64,000 nt of DNA from Chondrus crispus (GCF_000350225.1 NW_005179187.1:45085-109084), one strand, 5' to 3'; counted from the stretch's first letter, positions 1 to 11,451 are shown. The notes: generated from the sequence alone by a model not told the origin. Numbers and translations are program-made.

Positions 1-372
1 CGCAATCCCGCCATCTTCGCTGTGACTCAAAATAGAATGTGTTTGTGAGTCTTTTGATGCACATCCGGAGCACTGTGCAGCGGCATCCACATCCGTTTTC
101 TCTCAGGCTTTTCTGGGACGATAAAATTCTTGGCAATGTGACAGCGAACCTCCGCTTAGTCATGGATGACCGCTGCGGGCATAATGTCGCAACACAGTGA
201 CCGAATCGCCACTTCTTTGTTGAGTGGCAGACTCAAGACGATCTGCAGCACACCCAAATCCATTCGTATGGAATGAAAACGGGGTTTCAGAGGAGAATGT
301 TGACTCTTCGCGACGCGGCACCGTTCTCGTAAAAATCCGAGCATGCTACACAGTTCTTCGTGATCATCACCA

Positions 373-675
373 TCACTGACTGAGAATCTCGGCCCACCGG
401 GTGGCAGAATCGTTCTGCGCCCTGCAGTAGCTATTTTCGGTCCGCAAAGACTGACCTTTGAAAGTAGATGGGTCTAGAACCACGGTCGTTCTTGACTCTC
501 TCGTGCTGTCAGTCAAGCCACTTTTTGACCTACCTGAAATTAAGTACATGAAAATGTCCACATTGTTACACAGGATGACACCAGAAAGGGCGCTGCTGAT
601 ATCTTCGTCAAAAGTCCGAGAGAGAATTGCGTCTCTGATGTGAGCGACTCGGTAGTTGTGGTGGGTTTTTGCCAT
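373..675 (-). pseudogene. Possible continuation of copy A, unrecognised
   Basis: This open frame of 100 codons follows the finger fragment on the same strand but in another frame. It begins with a KTHHNYRV-like segment, then contains an acidic DEDISSAL stretch and a hydrophobic VDIFMYLI stretch. These are in the order expected for the Vms1 core (HKT-x-HRY, then a DI-rich helix, then an IF-rich strand), but no catalytic glutamine region can be identified. It may equally be an unrelated shadow frame. Confidence 0.2.
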
Positions 676-757
676 ACTAGGGTCTTGGTCCCCACATGTG
701 CTGTTAACATCGGGAGCGTGGACACACGCATCTCAGCTTTTCTCACTGAAGAGAAGA

Positions 758-904
758 CTAGATGATACCACGTCCCAGTCTGGACACCCGCTCCGTGTAG
801 CGATGCCAGTCCAAGCGGAAGTAGTGGCGGAACAAGTCGACTGTGGCAAAGATTTGGTCGCAAGAGTAGCACGTGAGAGACTCGCTAACGGCGGCTTCCT
901 CCAT
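758..904 (-). pseudogene. Zinc-finger fragment, Vms1/ANKZF1-like, copy A
   Basis: The minus-strand frame from the ATG at 904 gives a short N-terminus and one C2H2 finger: CYSC, twelve residues, then H, then DWHRY. The DWHRY ending after a C-x2-C finger is typical of Vms1/ANKZF1 and REI1 fingers, which act in ribosome quality control or biogenesis. The frame closes soon after the finger. Downstream, the frame at 373-675 contains a KTHHNYRV stretch that recalls the HKTFHRYTVR region of Vms1, but only loosely. I read this as the start of a gene that has lost its frame. A poorer copy lies at 1727-1815. The family call rests on one finger, so it is tentative. Confidence 0.4.
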
Positions 905-1726
905 GGGTGGAAGCGTGGGCGCGGGTAGGCGGTCGACCGAGATAGGCGGATGCCGACGAGACGGATTGCCAGTACGTGGGGTTGTAGCCGACGAGATAGC
1001 GAGGGGCAGGCCGTTTGGTGGTGGATGGTTGAGAGGGAGGTATGAAGTTAGGCACGTCACAGCGTCTTTGTACCCGTAGTCGAGGCCTTTCTTTCGGAGG
1101 TGGAGCGAAAGGGATGAGCGAAAGGAGTACGTACGGGTAGGGAGAGGGTGCCGTGCGCAATGTAAATAATATTGTAACTTAAGGCAAGGCCGCTTGGCGT
1201 GGATGGAAACCTCGGCGGAACAGCAGTCGTGTCCAACAATGCAACAAAAATTGTAAAAACTTCATATGCCACGTGTATACCGCAAAATGATGTAAAACGA
1301 ACAGTGGGACCGCTGCACCGAGAAGGACACTCCGTTCCAACCGAATTTGTTGTTTCCTTCCCGCTCCTTGCTTCTGACTTACCAGATATCGCCACTCCTC
1401 TCATGCAAAGCGACCGAAACACGCCGTGTGCATCATGAGGCCATTCCTCTCTAGCAGAAAACCTCACTTCCCCGCTGGTACCCTACAGGCGGTGTTCACT
1501 CGTTTTGCGCAATGAACGCCAAGTGTCCATTCCGAGAGATAATGATCACCCCTCGTAGCTAGTGCGTTCCATCCGTTGCGATGGTCGCCCATAACCCCGA
1601 TGCGCTTCGTGATGGGCTCCAGAAAGTCCTCTTGTTACACTGCAATCCCGTCTCTGTCTTGCGGCCTAGTCGTGAGAGAGTTAGAATACTTGAGGTACAC
1701 CGCAGGCCTCGTTACAGCGATGCTAG

Positions 1727-1815
1727 TCATAGCGTAAAGTGGCGACACAGGCGAAGGCGTAGCCGCATTAAAGGCACGTGAGCGATTCGCTGCCGGCTGC
1801 GTCGTCTAGGGATGG
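1727..1815 (-). pseudogene. Zinc-finger fragment, copy B, heavily decayed
   Basis: This stretch repeats copy A. The shared SESLTC segment is followed by a damaged finger, with CG and HRCNE at the positions of CD and HRYTE in copy A. Two in-frame stops (TAA after LTCL, TAG before HRC) and a small deletion interrupt it. DNA similarity to 790-920 is visible around the finger and is patchy outside it. It is a tandem, non-functional duplicate. Its CG and N residues fit the Vms1-type consensus slightly better than those of copy A. Confidence 0.5.
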
Positions 1816-1989
1816 AATCATGGGGGCCCGCAGGTCGTAGACAAACACGGACGCGACCGATGGCGTGAGAGTCGACTACCAACACAGGACAGTGAAGTCG
1901 AATTGGTGGCGACGGGCCGGACATTTTACGGTAGACCGTTGAAAGGGAAGCCTGAAGTGGGATGTGCTGCAGCGTGCTCACTCAGAAAA

Positions 1990-2326
1990 AATCACAAACA
2001 AGTCCCACCTGATGCACGCCGCACCGCCGTGGGTGGGCATCGGGACGGTAACCGTCAGCACAGCGAATTCTGGAGGAGCGAGTCGCTATTTTCGCGACTG
2101 ATGGTTTGTACAATGACGTTACTCCATATGCGCACTCACCACACGCTCCTAAAATACGCGTTCGTTGTGAGCGTTGCCGGTGGCCACCATGCCAGCAGAC
2201 TCCGTGCCCACTCCACGAACCTGACTAGAGCTGTACGTCATTGCAATGGCCAGACCAATGGCTCTCCTCACATACTCCAAAATTTCATAAAAGATCACAT
2301 TAATACCTGTACGCACTCCGAAAAAT
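1990..2326. other. Gene-free spacer
   Basis: I see no supported gene here. The plus-strand open frame that crosses it has no recognisable motif. The segment separates the zinc-finger relics from the retroelement nest. Confidence 0.4.
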
Positions 2327-2713
2327 TCAAATATTTCTTCTAGGGACGGGGAGGTCGAAAGCAACCCTTCCAAGCAACGCGAGGACCCCAGTGGGCTGAA
2401 CAAACACGCGACGGTTGATGTAGACCTCGGCCATGAACGCGTTACCCAGGGCCCACGCCTACTCACGTTCGAAGTTGTGTACAAGCTCGGCGTGGGCAGG
2501 GGCATCGGGGTGCGCACACGCGTAACCAAAATGCTTTAAAGCATACGGAAGCGACGCGTGTACTCCGAAAGACGGAAGGGACTCCCGCACAGCTTCCGGT
2601 AGCTCGAGGAAGTCCCTCGGAGTGATACCTTGCTCGAAGGACGCCGATCTGAAGACGCGGCCGTCATCCTCCTCGCAGTGGCGGTAGGTCGCCCAATCGT
2701 GGGGCGACACCGC
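2327..2713 (-). pseudogene. TE-B antisense ORF, 3' part (split by TE-A)
   Basis: This is the C-terminal part of the ORF whose first part lies at 15574-16715. Reading minus from 2713, the frame continues the same protein once the 5-bp target duplication is counted once. The combined length is then 1524 nt, exactly 508 codons. Coding-like sequence (SPHDWATYRH, then HFGYACAHPD, then NAFMAEVYIN) runs to a TGA at 2327-2329. A TAG at 2459-2461 interrupts it 44 codons before that end. No known domain is recognised. Confidence 0.6.
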
Positions 2714-3383
2714 TGTAGCATAAACACCCCCAACGGAGAGGGGTGTATGCACAGCTCGACGTAGACCCCGTCCGGACGGGAAGACGGGGGTGAAGCGGGA
2801 CACCAGCTAACGGCACCGGGCAGCGGGCCCGGGTAGCGTGGTAGAGCGGGAACGGGGAGGACGCCGGTACGCGCGAGCGGTTCGACGCCTCCACGCCCCG
2901 GCGCGGTACTGGGTGACGATCCAGTACCGACGGGCGGAGGCGGAGCCGGCTCGTGGGCGTACCGCGCGCGTCCTCAACCCGCGCTCGGTGCCGCTCTAAG
3001 GTAGTTAGCGAACGCTACCTTAGAATAAGCGGGAAGTCGGACCTTGACGGTCGGTGGGTGACAAGTCCGTGCTTGTCCTCTTCCACCGCCGCCGGTCCGC
3101 TCCATATTTAATGTACATAATAGCCTATCATAGTAGTACAGTACCGATGTACTGTAGCGACGTACTGTAGCGGTCGGTCGACACTGTAATACGGTCAGCC
3201 ATCGGGGCTGACAGTACACGTGTGTGCGCGTTCTTCGGTCCCGCACGTACACGTGTACACGTGCACCCCTCTATACTCGAGGGTACACGTGGTAGTACTG
3301 TAGAGCATCGAGCTCTATAGTAACTCATCCGATTCTGAGTTGATGTAATCTAAAATAAAGCCGCAAGGGGGGGTTATACTACA
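2714..3383 (-). repeat. TE-A 3' LTR
   Basis: It begins TGTAGCATAA and ends TTATACTACA, so the ends are near-perfect 10-bp inverted repeats. It matches 14904-15573 over its full 670 bp with six substitutions and no indel. On the sense (minus) strand it is the downstream LTR, because the polypurine tract abuts its 3383 end. Confidence 0.9.
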
Positions 3384-3420
3384 CGGCCCCCCCTTAAGCG
3401 AGGACGTCCGCGTCCACGGG
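3384..3420 (-). promoter_or_regulatory. Polypurine tract and hairpin at the 3' LTR (site A)
   Basis: On the minus strand a run of seven Gs followed by CCG directly precedes the LTR start, as expected for the primer of plus-strand DNA synthesis. Next to it, 3402-3415 can fold as GGACG, loop TCCG, CGTCC. The same block recurs at 7524-7560. Confidence 0.7.
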
Positions 3421-6400
3421 TGCTTGTATATAGAGCCATGTCCGACCGAGTAGCTGGTGCTGTCCGTTCCCTCTGTTCCGTCCGTTCCGTCGATCCCGCT
3501 CTCTGGTCGGTGTCCTTCGTGTCCCGCCCCGTGCCCCCTTGCGCGCGTCCTGTGAGCGCCATTAACGCACGACAGAATTCCCGTGTTCTGCGCGTTTGCC
3601 TTTCGCGTTCCTTCTGCGATCCAACCTTGTTCCATTCATCGTCCCTTCGGCCGCCAACGTGACAATCCTCCTGTCGATAATGTTGGCTACGTCGTACCAA
3701 TCCGTCTTCGCATCCTCCGATCCGTCTCCGCCGCCATACCCTACCGAGAGTTTACCCCGTGCCGGTCCACTACGAATGGAATGCCGCGTGCAGCCCGGTA
3801 AGCGCCTCATGACTCGCAATTATCTTCACGAGCAGGCTCCCCCATTTTTTCTCTGGAACAGCTTCCCCGTCCAAGATCACGGTAACTGCCATCTCCATAT
3901 ATTTTGGCAATCCGTTCCTTGATAGTCGCTCCCCTTTAATCCTCTTCAAACCGCCCGTAATTGTAAACTCAGATTCGCCGGTGTCTTTCTTCACCAGCAC
4001 AATGCCGGTAGAGCCCATACACCTCCCTCATGGGGTCGCTCGGGGTCCGCTGTGCACAGCGAGTCTCACGTCAAAATGTGGGTTCTTGGTGTCTTCTCGC
4101 AAGCCAGTCGCTCGTGCCATCGCGATGGTCCCCTGGCACCAGCCCTCCGACAGCATCTCGACTCTCTTGATTCATCACGTCCGTACGCCAAGACATCCGC
4201 TGCTGTCCTGTCCCCGTAGACGCCGTCTCCTTTATGACTCCCGCACGAGTAGGGCCGTCCCACAATTGCCCCCACCTCAATTTGCCGACCCGTGCGAGGG
4301 GGGGAGACAGGTGGCATTTCCACTCATGGTACTCGTCGGTCCTTCGGGGGCGTGCCGCTTAATTCCCTTCCCGCGATCGCACGCTGCGGGGGCGCCGTGC
4401 TCTCGCACTTTCGCGCACACTGCGTCCTCGTCCCTTCTGGGCGCCGGTCGGGGTCTCGCTTTGCGTCCGGACGGATAGGGAGGACCTGGATGTACTGCAC
4501 ACCAAAAGGGGGGGAGGACGTCCTCCCTTGGGTTCGGGGTCCGTTCGACCACTCTACTTGTCTGGATTACTTCTTACCGCGTATAGTGCGGTGGCTCTTC
4601 GTTATGCCACACCTACCCGTCCGTTAATCCCCTTCCTGCTTCCCCACATCGACCCTCTTTCTCGTCGGAGCCGGGGGCCTCTTTCGCTCGTCCTCCCGCG
4701 AGCTCTGGTACGTGGCGCTGGTGTCCTCCCGCTTCCCGTGCAGCGGGGTCTTCGTGATAACATCGCACACGCACAAGGGGACGACGCGACGTAGCGGTAG
4801 GTCGGGGCGTTTCGTGTGGTAGGCGGGTCTGTGGAAGGCCTCTCCATGAGGGGGATAGTGTCGGTGCCGCGCGCGTAGGCGACTCGTGGTTCTGCCCGCA
4901 CGGCGAGAGCGACCTGGGGCATGAGCATGCGCCGCTACAGTGCACAGTCCTGTGCCCTTGGTCCAATCACGAAAATAAATCATCAAAAAATAGCCACCAT
5001 AAATTCCTCGGCGAATTTTTGGCTAAAATCCCCTCACGAGCGGTGATTGGTGCGCTGTCATCTGCTAGCCAGATTTTTCCAAAAATGGGAAAGCGATGTC
5101 GCTGATGCTCCATCATGCGATGGCGGGCTGCCTCGCGTACAGTACCGCGAGCTGTCAGTGAGGATGGTCGATGTTTTTGATACGAGGTCTACGCTGACGA
5201 GGTGGTCGGTGATTCAAAGGGAAAGAGCGTCGGCGCTCCTCTACGATGAGAGCTGAAGCGGAGGGGCTTGGGGCTGGACCTACGGAGGTCCGTCTTTTTC
5301 GTGATTCCTCGGCCACGAAGCACGTGTGGGTTCGCGCGTTTTCCCCTTCTTCCTCTGCCAAATTGCCTTGCCCCGGTCTGCACCACCCCCCCACTAACCG
5401 GAGGAGAGGTGGCTGTCGTTAGGCGGACGCACTCACGGCCGCTCGTCTCGGCATCCGTGGCTGGTGCCGCCTCTCATAGCGTATCAGACTTGTCGCTCCT
5501 CGTCGTTGACGGCGGGACGCGACAGCGTTGGGTGTTTTCGTAATTGGCGCGCCTCTGTATGCTCGAAGCGGCGTGGTTGCGCTTCTGCGACGCGGACGAC
5601 GGTTTCCTTGCGGACTGTGCCGGAACGATTTCGGGTTCCAACTGTTTTCTTGGTGGGAGTTGCGGCGTTTCCCGCCAAAGATCAAGGTTCCACGAAAAAG
5701 AAGGGAAGTGAGGGGGTGGTGCGAGTCGGTCGCTCTCGTCAACAAATTCGTTCCTTGCTGCGGCTTCGCAGCTTCTCATTACCGTCCACGGCCCGACTCT
5801 CGTACGGGGCGAGCCGTCACGCCGTCTCGATCAAGGGGGTTGCTGGACTCGCCGCAGAGATCATCGATGGCGACCTCCATTTGCGGATGGAGGGCCGTGT
5901 TCCCTCATAACTCCAGATTTCTTTTCTCTTCTCGTGTATTACCCGTTCCGTTGGCTTGTATCTGCCCGTCCTGACCCTTCGGTACTTACTTCACTCGCAT
6001 AGACGGAGCCGTATTCCCTTTTCCGTCTTCGTTCGCCACCCGTCGTGAGGCGTCTCCATCTTTCTCCGAGGCCGGCTCTCTCTCTGTACGCTATCTCGGG
6101 GAGGCCGTATCCAACCCCTTATTTCGACAGTCACTCACTCTAGTGCGGGGTACGCCCTCGAGACGGTTGGGGGCCTCTCCGCGAAAGGCGTAGGTGACGA
6201 GATCCTCTCGCCAGTCGTGCCGCGAGGGGACATCGTGTGCCCTTCGTCCGCGGCAATGGTGCCGTGCCCTTTCGGCAAGGCCCCGTCGGGGCCCCTTGTA
6301 GCGGTGCCACATCCGTCGAGTACGTGAACTCCGTGGTATGCGAGTTACGGCTCTTGACGCGGGTACTGAGCTCGACGTGGTCGACCACGGAGGCGTACCT

Positions 6401-7523
6401 ATCCTTTGTCGCACCCTTGCCACGCGAGTACGACGCGTCGTGCGGAGTGCGGCCGGTGGCGTGGTCCCGCATATGAGGGGGACAGTTGCATCGGTGGCGC
6501 AAGCTTGGTAGTCTTCGGGTCTCCGTTCTCGGCTCATTATGCCGACCTCGGTATGCTTCCTTCCCCCCTACGGTGAGGGGGCGGACGTGTGTACCTTCTG
6601 TCCAGTACCCGTTGTACCCTAGCTCAGCGCCGTCCGCATTCTCCTTGCTTTTCGTATGGCGTAAAGTACCCCCGTGCGCCATGCACGTGATGCTGTAATT
6701 GCCACCGTTAGTTTTCCGTTATTTTCCGGGGATGGTGGCGGGGTGATTTGGTGATGGCGCAAGCGGTGTTGGTGCATGGCGCGCACCTCCAGCGCCGCTC
6801 ACGTGTAACGTTCTCATCCCCCGTAATTTTCCTTATTACGGAACGTGTCTCGGCGGCGGATTTGAAGTGTCTCGCGTCCGTGCGCATATATTGGTGCCCC
6901 TCAGGCTGAGTTGCTTTCGCTTACCTCTCCTTCCTTAACTATCCTGGCGACTGCTGTGGCGAATGCAGCCTCGCTCGTCTGCGCATCTGCCGACGCGTTT
7001 TGCCCGCTTCCTCGCGCACGACCCACTCCGGGAGGGCCATGATCCGGTCTTCTGCCGGGCTCTCCGACCCGGATGCTGATTGAAAGCTCGACGTGAGCCT
7101 CCCCCTTCTCGGTTATACCGAGACCAAAGCGACGGGCACTCTTGGTCTCTCACTCTGCCCATCGAGGGCTCTCGTGATTCCACTGTTGATCTCCTCGTTC
7201 TTCGGGCGCCGCTCCTTGCCGTGGTTGCTGGACTTAACGGATCGTCCGGCAATTCTGTTCGGGGGGGGGGTCGTCTGACTTTTCCGATCCGAACCGGGGT
7301 TCGCGGTCCTCGTAATGTCGGTCATTACGGGGGCACAAAATTTTTTTCAGGCAGTTCGTACTGTCCTGTTCTTATTTCTCGCGTCCTTGACGTCCGAGAA
7401 GTCAAGACGACTTGACTTGAACACGTCCCCGGCTGTGACCCTCTGATAGGGTCCACCGTCCTCCTTCGCTTCCCCTTTCAGTCTGTTCGTGCAGGCTGGG
7501 GTGAATCCGCGAAGGAGCGCTTG
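3421..7523. other. TE-A 3' region of ~4.1 kb without an intact gene
   Basis: This lies between the end of pol and the 3' LTR. On the plus strand it starts with a decayed antisense ORF (3438-3662). I find no other recognisable domain in six frames. The open frames here are short, arginine- or proline-rich and overlap on both strands, as expected for decayed GC-rich DNA. The module is bracketed by the similar blocks at 3384-3420 and 7524-7560. Confidence 0.5.
3438..3662 (+). pseudogene. TE-A antisense ORF, decayed start
   Basis: The frame starts 54 nt inside the 3' LTR in the context AGAGCCATGTCCGACC, the same context as the TE-B antisense ORF. The first residues, MSD-x-VA, and a DPAL-x-S segment followed by a proline-rich stretch align with the TE-B protein. 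The frame then stops at 74 residues, whereas the TE-B version reaches 507. I infer a homologous antisense gene that has decayed here. Confidence 0.5.
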
Positions 7524-7560
7524 AGGGCCCCCCCTTAAGCGTGAACGTCCGCGTTCACGG
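7524..7560 (-). promoter_or_regulatory. Second polypurine tract and hairpin (site B)
   Basis: About 30 of 37 positions match site A, including the G-run and TTAAGCG. The hairpin 7540-7559 has 8-bp arms around the loop TCCG. One stem pair is G-C at site A and A-T here, which keeps the pairing. The block overlaps the last codons of pol and the stop codon. Confidence 0.6.
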
Positions 7561-9180
7561 TTTGGGTGAGGTCTCTGCCGGTACGTCTCCGGAGGCTTTG
7601 GGCGTAACGAGACAACAACTCCTCTGGGACGTGAGTCCGCGCAGTCCAAGTGGGCGCGTCGTAATCCGCCAACTTGATGAGGAACTCCGTAGTTCCGTCT
7701 TCCATGACTTGATGTCTCAGTAGCCGTTCGACGGCATACTGCGTTCCCGCGGCGGCCTTATCGGCGAGGTCCCGCCGGGTCGTCGTACTTGCTCGTGGCG
7801 CGTCTATCCGAGACGGCGCATTCACGCGGCGGTCGGCGGAGACTCGCTCGGTGACCCCATCACGATCGATCGTGATGGTTTGCCGGTCATTGGCGAGCAC
7901 GCGGTAGGGTCCGACCGCGGGCGAAGCGAGCTTGTTCGATGTCTTAGCCCCATCGGTGGGGTTGAGATATACGTATTCTCCGGGACGGAGCCGGGAATTA
8001 ATACGTCGTATGCGCTTATCGAAGTCGCGCTTGTAGCGAGCCTGCGTGCGACGCAGGCTCCCGTAGGCCTTCTGGATAGTCGAGTCCAAGGTCTTGAGGA
8101 ACTCGGCACGCTGGTTCCCCCTATCGGAAGGGGGCGCGTCGCCGTCGGCCCGTCGGAGAGAGAACTCCGGCGGTGGCCTGCTGAACACGACCTCAAACGG
8201 CGTGGTGCGTGTGGTGCCATGTACTTGGGAGTTGTACGCATACGTAAGCGGCCCCACGTACACATCGCAGTCGTCCTGGTGTTCACCCACGTAGTTCCGC
8301 AGCATCGAGGCGATTGTTCGGTTATATCGCTCGACTTGCGCGTTCGTCTGGGGATGGTACGCCGAAGTTTACATATTCGTTATCCCCAGAACGCGGCACG
8401 TGCTGTGGAAGAACTTGGCATTAAACTGAGGGCCGTTGTCCGAAAGCAACGTGCGAGCGACGCCATACTTGAACACCCACGAGTCGCAGAACGCAACTGC
8501 GACCGTGTACGCTGTTATCGTGCGGAGCGCAACGACTTGCGTTAGCTTACTGAAGCGGTCCGTTATTACGAGCAGGAATCGTTTTCCTGTCTTCGTCATG
8601 GGGAGTGGCCCCAAGATGTCGATGGCGAGGCTCTCGAGGGGCCTCGTAGCTGGAAACAATCTCAATCGGTTGAGATGTTTCCTCAGCTTCACCCGGTTCA
8701 TCGCGCAGGTTCGACACCCTCGCACCGTGGCTGCGACGTCTGCAGCCAGGTGGGGCTACTAGTACTCGCGTCGAAGTGCGTAATACATACGGTTCTGGCC
8801 CGGGTGCCCCGCGATGGCCGGGTTGTGGCACAGGCGAAGGAGCCTGGCGCGAAGCGTCCGAGGAACCACTACCTGAACGATATCAGGGTCGAAGGGGTGT
8901 CTCCGTTTGAGCACCCCTTGGTGGTCCTCGAAGAACGCGGAGTCTCGAGACTTGGACTGTCGTGCCAAAACGGTTTGGCAGAAGTCATCCACGCGTTGCT
9001 CCTCGGCTATCTCCTCTATCGTAAGAGGGGCCGGAAGGTCGTCCTGCGGTGGGGCGACCGGGGAGTCGAGCGCGCCAGCCTTGGGGTCTTCGGCGCGCTG
9101 GATGTCGGCGGCGTCGAACTCCTCGTTCTCCTCCCAAACGAATTGGGTCCTTGGAGAGCGGGGGCTTCGTCGTCACCTCT
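7535..9180 (-). pseudogene. TE-A integrase with C-terminal chromodomain
   Basis: The reading order is a linker, an HHCC zinc region (H and H in HNPAIAGH, CxxC in CRTC near 8705), a catalytic core with D in LAIDILGP, D in LLSDNGPQF and E in QVERYN, and a chromodomain-like tail (YAVERLLRH ... FLIKLADYD ... TWTARTHVPEEL) ending at 7535. Three stop codons interrupt it. TAG TAG at 8757-8762 replaces the Tyr-Trp usually found just after REY, and TAA near 8370 lies between the second D and the E. Integrase is one frame away from RT, so there is also an indel near 9150-9180. Chromodomains of this kind are known to guide integration to chromatin marks. Confidence 0.85.
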
Positions 9181-11451
9181 CGGTTCGTCGCGCGTCCGTA
9201 CGCGCGACCTTGTTCGGGCTTTGGCTTGGTTCCGTGTCGGTACGAAGACATGGACGGCCTGATGATCACAGCTCGCGGTACAAGCGTAGTCGGCGAGCTC
9301 GTTCGATACGTCTCTAACTGTCGTGCCCCCGTCGAAAGTTGGGGTGTCGTCATCCACCTCGACGGTGGGGCGAGGGTCATCGGCGACTTTCGGCGACACG
9401 AGTCGTGACAGGGCATCGGGCACCTGATACACGCGTCCGGGGCGGTATTGAATGTTGAAATCGTATTCAGCCAGACGTACCCGCCACCGGGTGAGTCTTC
9501 CGGAACTCTCGGTGAGGGACATGAGCCATCGGAGGGCGTCATGGTCCGTCCGTACGGTGAACTTCGTGCCTTCTACGTAGGGCCGTAGTGTTCGGACGGC
9601 CCACACTACGGCGAAGCACTCGCGTTCGGTAGCGCTGTAGTTGCGCTCAATATCGGACAGTGAGTACGACCAATACCCCACGGGGCGCCAGTCGTTCGGC
9701 TCTTCGTGCTCCTGAAGTAAGGTGCAGCCGAGTTGGTAGGCACTCGCGTCGGTGTCTATCATGTACGGACGACCGTGCCGGGGCAACGCGAGGATCGGCG
9801 GAGCGATCATGCACTTCTTAAGGTTCTCGAACGCCTGAAGTTGCAGCTCCGGCGGGTTATAGAAGTCAAGATCCGAATCCTTGCGCGTCATGTCGGTCAG
9901 AGGACGCGCAATCTTAGCGAACCCCTTAACGAATCGGCGGTATACGTTACACGCCCCGAGGAACGAGCGCACTTGCGTCAACGTCCTCGGGAACGTGAAC
10001 GTCTTGAAAGCGTCGGCCGCCGTATCGGCCACGCTCAACTTGCCTGGGGAGATGACGTGTCCCAGGTAGTGCACCTTCGGTCGGAATAAACTGCACTTCT
10101 TGAGCTTAAGGGAGATACCAGAACTCCGCAGTAAGCTCAAGACGGTATCGAGATGCCTCGCGTGTTCTCCGTGCGTACGGGAGAACACGATCACGTCGTC
10201 GAGATAGACGAGGCATATTTGCCAGCGGACTCCGGAGAGTATTATGTCGAGCGCAGGTTGGAAGGTGGCCGGTGCCCGTTTGAGTCTAAACGGCATGCCC
10301 AAGTGGCGAAACGTGCCCATGTGCGTCGTAAACGTGGTCTTATCCCGGTCTTCCGGAGCGACCGGGATCTGCCAATAACCGGAATTGCAGTCCAACGTGG
10401 TGAAAACGGCTGCATCTCCTAACGAGTCGATGCAGTCGTCCATCCGTGGCAGCGGATACGAATCCGCTGCGGTCTTCGCGTTCAGACGCCGGTAGTCCAC
10501 GCAGAACCGAAGAGAGCCGTCTTTCTTCGGTACGAGCACCATGGGGGACGCCCACTCGGTGCTCGCGGGTTCGATAACCCCTGCGTTCAACATCTTGTTG
10601 ACGTCCTTCGAAACCATTTCGCGCATGGCCGGGCCCTTCCGATAGGGCATAGAGCGAATCGGTTTCGTTCCCGGTTCGAGGGGAATGCGGTGCTCCGTGG
10701 CTTGGATCGTTCCAAGCGCACCGTTCCACAGACTCTAGTGCTTACGGAGCATCTCGAGTACGTGGCCACGGAACTTTTCATCGTCGATGTATGACAGGTC
10801 GATCTCTTTTTCCCAATCCATCGGTTGATTTTCGGGATCCTTTTGCTGGTAGAGTACAGTACTCCTCGCCGCCAGTTGGCATAAAGGTGACCGTTCGTCC
10901 GGGTCGACCCCCCTGCCCCCGGCGGTGGTCTTATCGTCGGAGTTGGATCGGCCAACTCCTACCCCACCGACTTGATCGGTCAAGTCGGTCAGGTGTAGTG
11001 CGTGCGCGATCCCCTCGGTGACCTTACGTTCGGGAGTGAGGATCGCGAGGGGGTTGCGCTTCGCGTATCCTACGACGGTGTGCTTCGGAAGCCTCTTTTC
11101 TCGTCGTGAGAAATTCGCGACGATGACGTCGAAGGTCTGATTCGGTAGGACCTCCGCGACGCCATTCGTAAGTCTCACTCCATGTCGGTGTTGGAGTGAG
11201 GGCTTGGGTTCCAGGAACACGAGGCCCCTCCCCGCGGTTATCACACGCACGCGGGTTTGTGACATCGCCGGGATGGTAACCCAGCGGGCGATTCGGATCG
11301 CTTGCGGGGCCTCCTCCCGTACGTCTGGCCGACCCGTGTGTCGGCCTTGTCGCCTGGTAGGGGGAGTCGACTCCCCCTTTCCGTCGACGATGGCGACGGA
11401 ACCGCCTTGGCGTAGCTCCAATCGTTGAGCTTCTATGTCGATACATCGCAC
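9016..11451 (-). pseudogene. TE-A reverse transcriptase and RNase H
   Basis: The region between protease and RT (10735-11451) contains WEKEIDLSYIDDEKF and ends at a TAG at 10735-10737. The same frame resumes at once (SLWNGALGTI, then ATEHRIPL) into RT. RT shows LRFCVDYRRLN, the first catalytic Asp in FTTLDCNSGYW, and YLDD. The FGLKNAPATF motif reads FRLKRAPATF, two unusual arginines. RNase H follows (MIDTDAS, ERECFAVVWA, FTVRTDHDALRWL). The stop and the later frameshift make this copy non-functional unless both are recoded. Confidence 0.9.

Noticed and set aside
3981..6537. Several 150-180-codon frames in the TE-A 3' region
   Set aside because: They overlap on both strands with biased composition and no motif. 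I treat them as shadows in decayed DNA.
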